DNA from: Thauera sp. K11
Lineage (GTDB): Bacteria; Pseudomonadota; Gammaproteobacteria; Burkholderiales; Rhodocyclaceae
Assembly (NCBI RefSeq): GCF_002354895.1
Contig: NZ_CP023439.1
Location: forward strand, 1,736,001 to 1,800,000
DNA length: 64,000 nt
Direction of reading: 5' to 3'
Position 1 is the first letter of the stretch; every line of letters begins with the position of its first letter. The notes under the pieces were generated by a model. It was given only the letters and a program-made list of their open reading frames with translations. It made no database searches and was not told the DNA's origin. Made by a program: the position numbers and the translations under genes. This document shows, piece by piece, positions 7,585 through 17,812 of this stretch.

Positions 7585-8400
7585 GTGAAGATCGAGATCT
7601 GTGACGACGGTGTTTTCCGGCAACTGGTGCAGGTGGATCGCATCGACCCCGGGCAGGGCGGCCGGCCGGCGCGGGACATTCCGCTGTCGGCCGGGGTGCA
7701 GGTAAGGTTTTGCTTCGATGAGGGCGAGGGCAGTCTTCTTCTCGTCGAGTACGGCGGGCGGGCCCCGTCACCCTTGCCCGAAAGCCACGGCACGGGCGTG
7801 TCGCTCGGAACCGTCGTGGTGACGGAGGTTCTCGAGTGTGCGTGGCTGAAGCCCGGCCTGCTTCGCCTCGGTGTCCGGCTGTCGGACGTGTTGCGCCGGA
7901 TGGCGTCGGAGCGCTGGTTCGTGTTCGACCTGGCGCGCGACCCGGCATGTTTCACCGTGCTGGAATTCATTGTGGCGGGGGGAGACAGGGTCCATGCCGT
8001 CAGCTCCGAAGACGCCGCATGGCACTGGGTGCAGGTCGACCATGCCGGAGATCCCGGCTTCATCCATCTGTATGCACTTCCCGCCGCGGGGGGCCGCTGC
8101 GGATCTTCACCGCCGCCGTTGATCGGCGCTTGCGGCGAACATCGCGGGCGATTCGCGATCGAGGCTCTCACTGCGGGCAGGCATGGCAGGCTGCCGCGCG
8201 GACACGTGCTCCGGATCGAATGGCTGGGAAGCGGCGAAGGCGGCGCGCTCGAGCTTACGGTGTCGCTGCTGGACCCGGGCCGGTCGGAGCGAATGCCCGA
8301 ACTCGTCGACATGTACGCCATCGACGTCGGGCCGGACGGGGCCTGCCGAAGCGAGAGCCTGCTGGACCCGGCAAATCCCGATGAATGGCTGATCTACTGA
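7585..8400 (+). CDS. hypothetical protein, 271 residues
   Basis: I do not recognise the family. The product starts MKIEICDDGVFRQLVQVDRI and ends DPANPDEWLIY. It looks like a soluble, beta-rich cytoplasmic protein with no signal peptide or membrane segment. Acidic turns alternate with hydrophobic strands, and three tryptophans cluster near WFVFDLAR and AAWHWVQV. The plus-strand frame has balanced amino-acid use, whereas the overlapping minus-strand frame (7491-8321) is low-complexity Ser/Pro/Arg. It is convergent with the XRE-type regulator gene. No function can be proposed. Confidence 0.65.
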   Translation: MKIEICDDGVFRQLVQVDRIDPGQGGRPARDIPLSAGVQVRFCFDEGEGSLLLVEYGGRAPSPLPESHGTGVSLGTVVVTEVLECAWLKPGLLRLGVRLSDVLRRMASERWFVFDLARDPACFTVLEFIVAGGDRVHAVSSEDAAWHWVQVDHAGDPGFIHLYALPAAGGRCGSSPPPLIGACGEHRGRFAIEALTAGRHGRLPRGHVLRIEWLGSGEGGALELTVSLLDPGRSERMPELVDMYAIDVGPDGACRSESLLDPANPDEWLIY

Positions 8401-8437
8401 ACGCCGCGTCTTCCTGCGGTGGCGCGTGGCCTTTGCT

Positions 8438-9580
8438 TCAGCGCTGGCCCTCGCCCGTCATCAGCAGGCCGAGGATCTGGAAGGCCCTCGTTTCGCTGAG
8501 GCGGTCCGTTTCCGACAGGTGCAGGATGGTCTTTGCCAGGGCCTCGGCGATGGCGCCGATCTTTCCGGGCTCCTTGTCGAAAATCTCCGGGTGATCCGGC
8601 AGGCGGACGAAGCCGGCCTCCGGGGCGGGGGAGAGAATACCGGCCGGTTTTTCTTCCGGCATCGGCGCCATCTGCGGCCCGTCGGTATTGCCGCTGCTGC
8701 CTTCGCGACTGGCGCTACCGGCCACGCTCGCAGTCCGGGAAAGGGATTCGGCCATCGTCTTGCGCAGGCGGCTGATGGCGTCGCGTCCCCTCGGCGGCAT
8801 GGAGGAGGCGAGGCCGTTGCCGGCCGGCTCGAATTCGAGGAGCGACCAGACCTGCGGCGGGACGTCGTCGGGCGTGTGGGGGGTGTCGAGCCAGTTCCGC
8901 GGCAGGCCCAGGCCATCCTCGATTGCCTGGGAGAAGGGGTCCGAGACGGGTTTCCGCGCCGACGTCATCAGGCTGATCCGGCTGCCGCTGGTCCCGGCAA
9001 GCTGAGCCAGCCGGTTCTTGCTGCCGCGCCGCGCGGTCAGCATGACCAGGTTTTGCCGCCGTTGTTCGCCGATCTGCTGCTTGTTCTGGCCGCGGTTGCG
9101 CTTGCCGGCGAGGTTCGGGGGTTCGATATCGGTATCCATGTCCTGGGTATCCTGAGATGTGCCGTTCTCCACGTCCTCCGCCGTCCTGGGAGACACCGTG
9201 GAAAGCGTTCGTGGAGGGGTGTGTCCAGGCGGCGGGCGAACGGGGGCCGCGGCCTCGTGGCAGTCGTCGAGCCATGATGAGGGGAGCCCCAGCATTTCCT
9301 CGACGTGAGTCGCGATCTCGTTGCCCAGGATGGCCCGGCCGTCAAGGAGATCGGCCACACGGGGAGGCGGCAACATGAGTTTTTGCGCGAGTCGGTCGAT
9401 GCTCAGGCCGGCTTCTGTACGGTAACGTTCGAGCATCTGCCTGCGAAGCGGGAAGAGCGTTTCAGGCTCCCCGCCTTTCCGCCCGGAGGGATGGGCAGCG
9501 TCCATCGAACGGCCTGCGGGCGTGCTGCGCGCATGATTCTTCGCCAACGTTCGATCTTGATTCGGGGCGGCTCTTGCCAT
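8438..9580 (-). CDS. XRE-type transcriptional regulator with two helix-turn-helix-like regions
   Basis: 380 residues, cytoplasmic. A first HTH-like region (about 48-85) contains YRTEAGLSIDRLAQKLMLPP followed by VADLLDGR. A second, about residues 175-230, contains NRLAQLAGTSGSRISLMTS and then DGLGLPRNWLDTP, a pattern seen in Cro/CI-like proteins of phage or plasmid origin. An acidic, probably flexible linker joins them. The C-terminal 60 residues (GAIAEALAKTILHLSETDRL) look helical and may oligomerise. Targets are unknown. Upstream palindromes at 9663-9685 and a TATAAT box suggest autoregulation. Confidence 0.7.
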   Translation of the reverse strand: MARAAPNQDRTLAKNHARSTPAGRSMDAAHPSGRKGGEPETLFPLRRQMLERYRTEAGLSIDRLAQKLMLPPPRVADLLDGRAILGNEIATHVEEMLGLPSSWLDDCHEAAAPVRPPPGHTPPRTLSTVSPRTAEDVENGTSQDTQDMDTDIEPPNLAGKRNRGQNKQQIGEQRRQNLVMLTARRGSKNRLAQLAGTSGSRISLMTSARKPVSDPFSQAIEDGLGLPRNWLDTPHTPDDVPPQVWSLLEFEPAGNGLASSMPPRGRDAISRLRKTMAESLSRTASVAGSASREGSSGNTDGPQMAPMPEEKPAGILSPAPEAGFVRLPDHPEIFDKEPGKIGAIAEALAKTILHLSETDRLSETRAFQILGLLMTGEGQR

Positions 9581-9605
9581 GGTATGGCTGTCCGTGTCGA
9601 AGGTA

Positions 9606-9685
9606 ATTATACGTTGCGCATCAAGTTTCGCACCTTACGCCCCGTCTGGTCAACTTTGGTATGGAAATTTCCGAAAAGTTTTCGG
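9606..9685 (-). promoter_or_regulatory. candidate promoter and operator of the XRE regulator
   Basis: On the minus strand a perfect -10 hexamer TATAAT (9611-9606) lies about 26 bases before the start codon; the -35 is weak. Upstream are two overlapping perfect palindromes: GGAAATTTCC at 9663-9672 and the 15-base CCGAAAAGTTTTCGG at 9671-9685. Their AT-rich cores stand out from the GC-rich background, as expected of a regulator binding site. Confidence 0.45.
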
Positions 9686-9855
9686 ATATTCCGATCCCGT
9701 ACGTATCGGGTGGGAGTCTCGTTGCCAGAAAGTTTACCAGCAAGGCGTTCGTGCGCCTCGATGCGGGCTGCACGCGATGGGTACAGTGCCGCCGGACGCG
9801 GCACCGCGATGCCGGCGCTGCTCGCCGCCAGGGGAGGATGCCGGGCGGGGCGCTG

Positions 9856-10116
9856 CTAGCGCGGCTGCTCCGGCAGCACGATGTTGACTTCCAGCACCTC
9901 GTAGGTGTCCTGCTTTTCCAACTGCACCTTGATGTCGTCGGGATTGACCGCGACGTATTTCGAGATCACCTCGATCAACTCGCGCTGCAGCGCGGGCAGG
10001 AAATCGGCAGACGCGCTGTTGCTGGCGCGCTCGTGGGCGATCAGCAGCGAGAGCCGGTTCTTGGCGATCTCCGCGGTCTTCTTCTTTTCGCCGAAAAGGC
10101 GCGACAGGAGGGACAT
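9856..10116 (-). CDS. minE: cell division topological specificity factor MinE
   Basis: 86 residues, the usual size. MinE stimulates MinD ATPase and drives pole-to-pole oscillation of MinCD so that the Z ring forms at midcell. The N-terminal amphipathic membrane-targeting segment reads [20 protein letters not shown], followed by [13 protein letters not shown], the MinD-binding strand/helix, and a dimerisation domain with [13 protein letters not shown]. It ends the minCDE set, one base after minD. Confidence 0.97.
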   Translation of the reverse strand: MSLLSRLFGEKKKTAEIAKNRLSLLIAHERASNSASADFLPALQRELIEVISKYVAVNPDDIKVQLEKQDTYEVLEVNIVLPEQPR

Positions 10117-10117
10117 G

Positions 10118-10930
10118 TCACTTGCCTCCGAAAAGGCGCTTTATCAGGCCGGGCTTCTCGTAGGTGACGAAGCGGAGCGGGCGGTCCTCGCCGAGGAAGC
10201 GGGCGACGATGTCCGTGTAGGCTTCGGCGACGTCGGTGCCCTTGAGATGGATGGCGGGCGTGCCCTGGTTGGAGGCGTGCAGCACGGATTCGGATTCGGG
10301 GATCACGCCCAGCAGCGGCACGCGCAGCAATTCCTGCACGTCCTTGTACGACAGCATTTCGCCTTCGTCGACGCGCTTGGGCGAGTAGCGGGTGACGAGC
10401 AGGTGTTCCTTCACCGGTTCGCCGCCTTCGCGGGCGCGCCTCGACTTGGACTGCAGGATGCCCAGGATGCGGTCGGAGTCGCGCACCGACGACACTTCCG
10501 GATTGGTGGTGATGACGGCTTCGTCGGCGAAGGTCAGCGCCATCACCGCGCCGCGCTCGATGCCGGCGGGGGAGTCGCACACCACGTACTCGAAGCCCAT
10601 GTGCTCGAGCTCCTTCAGTACCTTCTCGACGCCTTCCTCGGTCAGCGCGTCCTTGTCGCGGGTCTGCGAGGCCGGGAGCACGAAGAGGCTCTCGCAGTGC
10701 TTGTCCTTGATCAGCGCCTGGTTCAGGCGGGCTTCGCCGTTGATGACGTTGACCAGGTCGTACACGACGCGGCGCTCGCAGCCCATGATCAGGTCGAGGT
10801 TGCGCAGGCCGACGTCGAAGTCGATGACGGCCGTCTTGAACCCGCGCAAGGCGAGTCCGGAGGCAAACGCCGCGCTCGTGGTGGTTTTGCCTACGCCGCC
10901 CTTGCCGGACGTTACGACGATGACTCTCAC
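10118..10930 (-). CDS. minD: septum site-determining protein MinD
   Basis: 270 residues. Peripheral membrane ATPase of the ParA/MinD family that recruits MinC to the membrane and is released by MinE. The deviant Walker A motif [10 protein letters not shown] is at residues 8-17, switch I/II regions include [18 protein letters not shown] and VCDSPAGIE, and the C-terminal amphipathic membrane-targeting helix is [10 protein letters not shown]. It sits between minC and minE on the same strand with short gaps. Confidence 0.98.
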   Translation of the reverse strand: MRVIVVTSGKGGVGKTTTSAAFASGLALRGFKTAVIDFDVGLRNLDLIMGCERRVVYDLVNVINGEARLNQALIKDKHCESLFVLPASQTRDKDALTEEGVEKVLKELEHMGFEYVVCDSPAGIERGAVMALTFADEAVITTNPEVSSVRDSDRILGILQSKSRRAREGGEPVKEHLLVTRYSPKRVDEGEMLSYKDVQELLRVPLLGVIPESESVLHASNQGTPAIHLKGTDVAEAYTDIVARFLGEDRPLRFVTYEKPGLIKRLFGGK

Positions 10931-10963
10931 GGTTTATCCCCCGAAGAACTTGGTTGTGCTGGC

Positions 10964-11728
10964 CTAGTTGAGCTGCAGCGATTCGATTGTGAGCGCATGT
11001 TCCGCGCCGGCCAGCCGCAACTGCGCCGGCTTGCCGGCGAACGCCGCCGGGATGCCGCCCTCGAAGGTGCGATAGACGCCGGCGATCGACACCAGCTCGG
11101 GCCCGAAGTCGGTGGCGAGGATGCGCGCGCCGTGGTCGCCCTGCGCGCCGGCGATGGCGCGGCCGCGCAGCGGGCCGTAGCAGTGGATGCTGCCGTCGGC
11201 GATGATCTCCGCGCCCGGGCTGACGCTGCCGATGACGACGAGATCCGCGCCGCGCGCATAGAACTGCTGGCCGGAGCGCAGGTTGCGGTCCAGATACATG
11301 GTCGAGGCGGCGGCGGGTGCCGCGGCCGGTACCGGTGCCGGCTCGGCGGCCGGCGGCTGCGCCGCAGCGGGCGGACGCGCCGGTTCCGACGGGCGGTCAC
11401 GCAGGAGCGCGGCGTCGAGCACCGCCAGGCCGGCACGCTGTGCGCCGGCGGCCAGGCTCTCGGGAAGGTTGCAGACACCGATGGGCTGCAGGCGGTAGCG
11501 GCGCAGCAGGGACTGCAGGCCGGCCCAGTCGATGCGCTCGGGCAACTGCGCGACGCCGGAAAAATCGAGGATCAGCGCTTCGCCGTTGAAGAAGTCCGGC
11601 ATGCCGCCGAGCATCTTGTGCAGGGCGTCGGCCAGCGTGGCGGGTTCGACCGCCTGCACCAGGGCGACGGTGGCGCCGAGCGTCGTGTTGCGGAACTCGA
11701 TCTGACGGGCGGGCGCAGGGGTGGACAT
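10964..11728 (-). CDS. minC: septum site-determining protein MinC
   Basis: 254 residues. Inhibitor of FtsZ polymerisation away from midcell. The N-terminal domain (1-110) has IEFRNTTLGATVALVQAVEP and LPERIDWAGLQSLLRRY. A Pro/Ala linker (about 125-150) leads to the C-terminal beta-helix domain with LRSGQQFYARGADLVVIGSV and GSIHCYGPLRGRAIAGAQGD, which binds MinD. The start MSTPAPARQ was chosen because the in-frame extension upstream is the antisense side of a 3' gap and has no family similarity. Confidence 0.96.
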   Translation of the reverse strand: MSTPAPARQIEFRNTTLGATVALVQAVEPATLADALHKMLGGMPDFFNGEALILDFSGVAQLPERIDWAGLQSLLRRYRLQPIGVCNLPESLAAGAQRAGLAVLDAALLRDRPSEPARPPAAAQPPAAEPAPVPAAAPAAASTMYLDRNLRSGQQFYARGADLVVIGSVSPGAEIIADGSIHCYGPLRGRAIAGAQGDHGARILATDFGPELVSIAGVYRTFEGGIPAAFAGKPAQLRLAGAEHALTIESLQLN

Positions 11729-11813
11729 TGGCGGAACGGTCTTCAAAATCAAAGAAGTGTACTGACGAGCCGACGCCGGGGCAAGCAGTGCGGACGCCCG
11801 GGCGGACGGCCCC

Positions 11814-12677
11814 TCAATGCAGCGTGGGCGGCCGGAAGAGGGCGTCGACGTCGGCGGCGTCGAAGCGGTAGGTGTGGTTCGACAGGTCGTCATGCACCAC
11901 CACCTCGCCATGTTCGGCGAGCACCGTGCGCACCTCGTCCTCGCCGAGGGCGCGCAGCATGGCCGCGACCTTTTCCGGATCGGCCGGCCAGTCGTGGGTG
12001 ACCGCGCGGGGCTCGAACAGGCGCACGGTTTCCTCGGCGAAGAGGCGGCCCAGCAGCGTTTCCGCCGGCAGGCCGAGCAGTTCGTCGCCGCGCACGGTCT
12101 GCGCCAGTTGATGCGCGCGCGACCAGCCGTCGATGTCCTTGACGTCGGCGCCGGGCATCTTCTGGATGAACAGCGCGGCGGCGGCATGGCTGTCGCTGGC
12201 GAGCCACAGCCCGGCGGGCTGCTGTTCCGACTGCGCCAGGTAGTGCTCGAAGCATGCGGCGATGGTGCTGCCTTCGAGCGGCACCAGGCTCTGGTAGGGC
12301 TGGTCCATCCCTTCCGCTTCGAGCGAGAGCTGCAGCCGGCCGTCGCCGACCAGGTCGGCCAGGGGGGCGTCCTGCGGCGACCCTTCCGCCTTCGCGTAAC
12401 CGCGCAGGTTGAGGCTTTCGGAGCAGTCCACGACGAGCAGGCCGACCGGGCCGTGGCCGGCGATCTGGAAGGTCAGGCGGGCGGGCTGCTTCAGGTTTCC
12501 GGCGATCACGCTGGAGACGGCGCTCATCTCGCCGAGCAGGCGGGCGACGGCGGGGGCATAGCTGCGGCCGGCCTGCATGGCCTGCCAGACGTCGGTGAGA
12601 TGCACCACCGCGCCGCGGATGTCGAGTTCTTCGAGCAGGAAGCGCTGGACGTAGCTCGCGGGTTTGCGCTCGTTCAT
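11814..12677 (-). CDS. hslO: Hsp33-family molecular chaperone lacking the zinc-binding cysteines
   Basis: 287 residues, full length for Hsp33, a cytoplasmic holdase normally activated by oxidation of a C-terminal zinc centre. The N-terminal fold is well conserved ([53 protein letters not shown]). In the redox domain the expected CxC and CxxC are absent: the aligned segment reads [20 protein letters not shown] and later [19 protein letters not shown]. All four zinc ligands are therefore replaced although the domain itself is retained. It should not sense oxidation in the usual way and may be constitutively active or respond to unfolding. The start at [13 protein letters not shown] was chosen by family length. 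Confidence 0.92.
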   Translation of the reverse strand: MNERKPASYVQRFLLEELDIRGAVVHLTDVWQAMQAGRSYAPAVARLLGEMSAVSSVIAGNLKQPARLTFQIAGHGPVGLLVVDCSESLNLRGYAKAEGSPQDAPLADLVGDGRLQLSLEAEGMDQPYQSLVPLEGSTIAACFEHYLAQSEQQPAGLWLASDSHAAAALFIQKMPGADVKDIDGWSRAHQLAQTVRGDELLGLPAETLLGRLFAEETVRLFEPRAVTHDWPADPEKVAAMLRALGEDEVRTVLAEHGEVVVHDDLSNHTYRFDAADVDALFRPPTLH

Positions 12678-12682
12678 GGTGT

Positions 12683-13054
12683 TCAGTCCTTGCGCAGCAC
12701 GCGCGCGTAGAGGTCGGTGTCGAGTCCGACGAGCAGTTCGGCCGCGCCGCCTGCGGTAGGCCGGTGTTCGATGACCGGACGGCGGATCAGGCTGGGCTGG
12801 GCCTGCATCAGCGCGATCGCGTCGGCCTCGCCGGCAACCGCCTGCTGCTCGGGAGAGAGCTTGCGCCACGTCGTGCCGCGCCGGTTCACCAGCGCTTCCC
12901 AACCGACCTGCACGCACCAGCGCTGGAGCGTGGCGGCATCCACGCCGCTCTTGCGATAGTCGTGGAAACGGTACGGAACGGCGTTCGCATCCAGCCAGGC
13001 GAAAGCCTTCTTCATCGTGTCGCAGTTCTTGATGCCGAAGATGACGGTTTCCAT
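12683..13054 (-). CDS. ArsC/Spx-like reductase (YffB type)
   Basis: 123 residues with a thioredoxin-like fold. The start [20 protein letters not shown] carries the single conserved cysteine of the family; the basic motif near the C-terminus is SLIRRPVIE. YffB-type proteins are called arsenate reductase-like but probably act on glutathione-linked substrates. No ars genes are nearby. It ends five bases before the Hsp33 gene and probably shares its transcript. Confidence 0.9.
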   Translation of the reverse strand: METVIFGIKNCDTMKKAFAWLDANAVPYRFHDYRKSGVDAATLQRWCVQVGWEALVNRRGTTWRKLSPEQQAVAGEADAIALMQAQPSLIRRPVIEHRPTAGGAAELLVGLDTDLYARVLRKD

Positions 13055-13077
13055 GTCGGGCCTCCCTTGTCCTTTGC

Positions 13078-15408
<2,331 letters not shown>

Positions 15409-15722
15409 GGATGCGAAGCGCCCGTGCATGCGGGCGCGTTTTCAGAAGTGGGGCCGAAAGGGGCAGCGGAAGGCCGCGATGTTGCAACAAGCCGGGCCGC
15501 GGAACAAGTCTCCGGCGTCCGGGCCGATGCCGGGCGGGGACTCCCGGACATCATGGTCCGGCCCCGGTGCCCGGCGAATCCATGGGAGAGGCCGGCATCA
15601 AAGCAGATGGCCCCGCGGCCCATTGGGATAGCGCAGAGGTTTCAGGGGACTTCCTTCCACGGTGACGAACGTCGGCCAATCTGCGCCGGCGCATATGAGA
15701 AGTGGATTTTTCGACTCAAGCG
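15409..15722. other. intergenic region between tex and the AT-rich effector cassette
   Basis: Contains a perfect 7-bp hairpin at 15418-15437 (GCGCCCG, loop TGCATG, CGGGCGC) followed on the plus strand by GTTTT. In tex mRNA it would sit directly before the start codon. No supported gene occurs. Base composition changes from GC-rich to AT-rich near 15700, marking the edge of the acquired cassette. Confidence 0.5.
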
Positions 15723-16226
15723 CTACCGGTCATTACAAGTGGCAGGGACATCATATCCAAGATAATAATACAAACTATCCAACAAATCTCTGCCGCCATA
15801 GAGCTTTAAATTTACCCCCTCCGTTCCGAAGCATGTTGTTATTAGATATTGCTTCCCGTCTTTAAAGGCTTTTACGTCTTTCTTGTAATTTCTTGCACTA
15901 CTGGAATTGATGATGGCAACGCCAATTTTTCGTTCGCCTCGCTTCTCCGAGCCTCTTTTCTTGAGTTCATATCCTGCCACTTCCTTGTTCCCCATGACGA
16001 AATCAACGGAATCAGTTTTCTGAAAATCCCGTCCATGGAGAATCTGACAGCACTTTGCGTCTTGGTTTATTCCAAATTTCAACCTGATGATGGTTGATTC
16101 TCTTATTTTTTCACTTGTGTATAGAAAAACATTTCCATCGGGACGTCTTTCAGAAAAGCCAATGCCAATCGCTGCAACGCATTGGTTTGCAATGCTTAAA
16201 ATAAGAAGAAAAAGTATTTTTGCCAT
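15723..16226 (-). CDS. secreted small protein, probable periplasmic immunity protein
   Basis: 167 residues with a clear signal peptide (MAKILFLLILSIANQCVAA), so periplasmic after cleavage. The mature part is unfamiliar: a Lys-rich centre (VKAFKDGKQYLITTCFG) and four cysteines that could form disulphides. It starts three bases after the stop of the M15-type peptidase gene on the same strand. In effector cassettes of type VI secretion, a periplasmic protein next to a peptidoglycan-targeting enzyme is usually its inhibitor, so immunity is inferred from position and localisation only. Codon use is AT-rich, unlike the flanking chromosome. Confidence 0.6.
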   Translation of the reverse strand: MAKILFLLILSIANQCVAAIGIGFSERRPDGNVFLYTSEKIRESTIIRLKFGINQDAKCCQILHGRDFQKTDSVDFVMGNKEVAGYELKKRGSEKRGERKIGVAIINSSSARNYKKDVKAFKDGKQYLITTCFGTEGVNLKLYGGRDLLDSLYYYLGYDVPATCNDR

Positions 16227-16229
16227 ATT

Positions 16230-16817
16230 TCAATGACCGTTGTCGGACCAATGCGGTGGGTCCGATGTCAACTTGTGGCATCCGTAAGTTGCGCCAATTT
16301 GATATAATATCAAATGGCTAGTAACTTCGATTTCTTGCTCTCTTGCATTGAGCATGGTCCTGCCGATAATTCCAGTGATTGTCATGTCAATGGCCGCGCG
16401 CTCCGTATGTCTTGAAATTAGCGCTGGCGGATAGACAATTCCATAACTGCTTGACATTTCAATTGCTGCTTGCCTGGACGTGGCATCGTTTCCATGGTCC
16501 CATTCTATATCTACTCCATCCATTTCAGGAACATTGGCTGGCGAAATTTCATCTCTGGAAATTTTTGAACTGTAATGCATGAGGTATGCACGCTGACGCG
16601 GGCGATAGGTGGCGGAAATCCGTACAGTTGCTCCAGCAGCTTTTAGTGCAGAGATAAAGAATTCCGTTGCCGCACGAAAAGTATCATTCAACTCACTGGT
16701 GAGGTTACTCCCCTGAAATCTTGGCACCCACTGAGCGCCACTTAACTCTTTGCCGGTATTAACAACCGCAGGCGTCTGATTCACGACAGGGGTTAGTGTT
16801 GCACTCGTTGTTACCAT
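16230..16817 (-). CDS. M15-like (VanY/D-Ala-D-Ala carboxypeptidase type) peptidase, probable type VI secretion effector
   Basis: 195 residues, no signal peptide. After a Thr/Val-rich N-terminus the product has TFRAATEFFISALKAAGA and the ISATYRPRQRAYLMHY strand/helix of M15 enzymes. The zinc motif SRHTERAAIDM (SxH...AxD) and the C-terminal PHWSDNGH supply the expected His, Asp and His ligands. Such enzymes cut peptidoglycan peptides or terminal D-Ala. Lacking its own export signal and following a PAAR gene, it is best read as cargo delivered to a rival's periplasm. The annotated ATG overlaps the PAAR gene by 59 bases; a later non-ATG start is possible. Confidence 0.75.
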   Translation of the reverse strand: MVTTSATLTPVVNQTPAVVNTGKELSGAQWVPRFQGSNLTSELNDTFRAATEFFISALKAAGATVRISATYRPRQRAYLMHYSSKISRDEISPANVPEMDGVDIEWDHGNDATSRQAAIEMSSSYGIVYPPALISRHTERAAIDMTITGIIGRTMLNAREQEIEVTSHLILYQIGATYGCHKLTSDPPHWSDNGH

Positions 16818-17361
16818 AGTAAGGCACCTCGATTGTTGCCGTCTGCGGAGAATTAGAAAAAACCTTTTCTGTTAATCCATTACTGTCTGTAAAACCAATA
16901 AACTCTCTTCCATCATCAAGTGTAATTTTGTACTTTACATTTTCTAATGGCTTTCCAGTCTTTATGTCTTGCGCCAGAAAATGTTGGTCATATGCAAAAC
17001 TCTTGTATCCAGAATATTGGAGCCAGGGTTCTGCGCCCGCCATTCGTGCAATCTCGTGCTCTTCAAAACCCATCCGTGTATTGTCAGACAATGCCTTCAG
17101 GCGTGGCGGTGTCGAACATTTACAGATACACAAGTCACCGTCTAAATTTGCTTGCCTGCCATCGGGCGCGGTATGCGGACGATAGGGCGGGACGCACTTG
17201 GTAATGCCCCAGCTTTTGCAAGTATTGCAATACACGGGGTCTCCCTCGAAGCAAGCATTTTTCCCGGCATAACTAACAGGACATTGCTGTGGAACAGGCT
17301 GTACTACGCCACCACCTGGAGTTAGTGTGTCACCCTCACGAATAAATGGACGCCAGTACAT
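16759..17361 (-). CDS. PAAR-like domain protein with a C-terminal adaptor-like domain
   Basis: 200 residues. Residues 1-90 resemble a PAAR tip: RPFIREGDTLTPGGGVV, FEGDPVYCNTC and ANLDGDLCICKC, which bind zinc and sharpen the VgrG spike of a type VI secretion system. The rest (QDIKTGKPLENVKYKITLDD, GFTDSNGLTEKVF) looks like a transthyretin-type beta domain used to hold effectors. A cysteine-rich end (NECNTNPCRESDACGC) is unusual. A strong ribosome-binding site (AAGGAGG) precedes the ATG. No other type VI genes are in the window, so this is an orphan cargo module. Confidence 0.78.
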   Translation of the reverse strand: MYWRPFIREGDTLTPGGGVVQPVPQQCPVSYAGKNACFEGDPVYCNTCKSWGITKCVPPYRPHTAPDGRQANLDGDLCICKCSTPPRLKALSDNTRMGFEEHEIARMAGAEPWLQYSGYKSFAYDQHFLAQDIKTGKPLENVKYKITLDDGREFIGFTDSNGLTEKVFSNSPQTATIEVPYYGNNECNTNPCRESDACGC

Positions 17362-17812
17362 GTTTATTCCTCCTTCTAAGACAATGGTTTTCTTTTGACG
17401 GACTGCCCCACCAGTACCCTCGCTCCGGCTTTTCCCTGGACACGCCGATCATGGGCCTGTCCGCGTCAAGGGCTTTCCCTGCCGTCGCGTCGCTAGTCAT
17501 GGGGGCGACCCAGTAGGTCGCGCAAGACCTTCTCCTGGGGCGCTAGCTGTACCTGCGTGAGAACGGATGAGTTCATCCGCTGCAGCGTCTCGGCGCGGTT
17601 CTTGCGCCGCTTGACATTACAGAGCGCCAGCGCTGCCATTCGGCGCCCGACATTTCGTCTGCGGTAACGGTGGTGTGCCGGATGGCGGAGTCGAAACGGC
17701 GCTCCAATCCAGCCGCGTCAAGAAGCCGGCGTACAACGGGACGGCCGACTACGGCACCGGCCCGGCCATGTCGATATCCGCCACTCGACGCCCTTCCTGA
17801 GCCGGCCTGCGT
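17362..17812. other. intergenic region with degraded coding remnants
   Basis: A 451-base stretch upstream of the AT-rich cassette with no intact gene. On the minus strand a short open frame (17493-17639) and a second one in another frame just upstream read like protein fragments joined by a frameshift. No terminal inverted repeats, transposase or integrase sequence was recognised. Confidence 0.45.
17493..17639 (-). pseudogene. possible 3' remnant of a MarR-type regulator
   Basis: A 48-residue open frame ending in TAG. The stretch TLQRMNSSVLTQVQLAPQEK followed by VLRDLL resembles the last helices of MarR proteins, in which a dimerisation helix with MN..VL..Q..L.P precedes the stop. The preceding 100 bases read as plausible protein in another frame, suggesting decay by frameshift. 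Similarity is by eye and short. Confidence 0.25.

Noticed and set aside
7491..8321. 276-residue minus-strand open frame
   Set aside because: Low-complexity Ser/Pro/Arg; the plus-strand frame in the same place is better balanced.
9607..9804. 65-residue minus-strand open frame before the XRE gene
   Set aside because: No ribosome-binding site; it overlaps the candidate promoter and operator palindromes.
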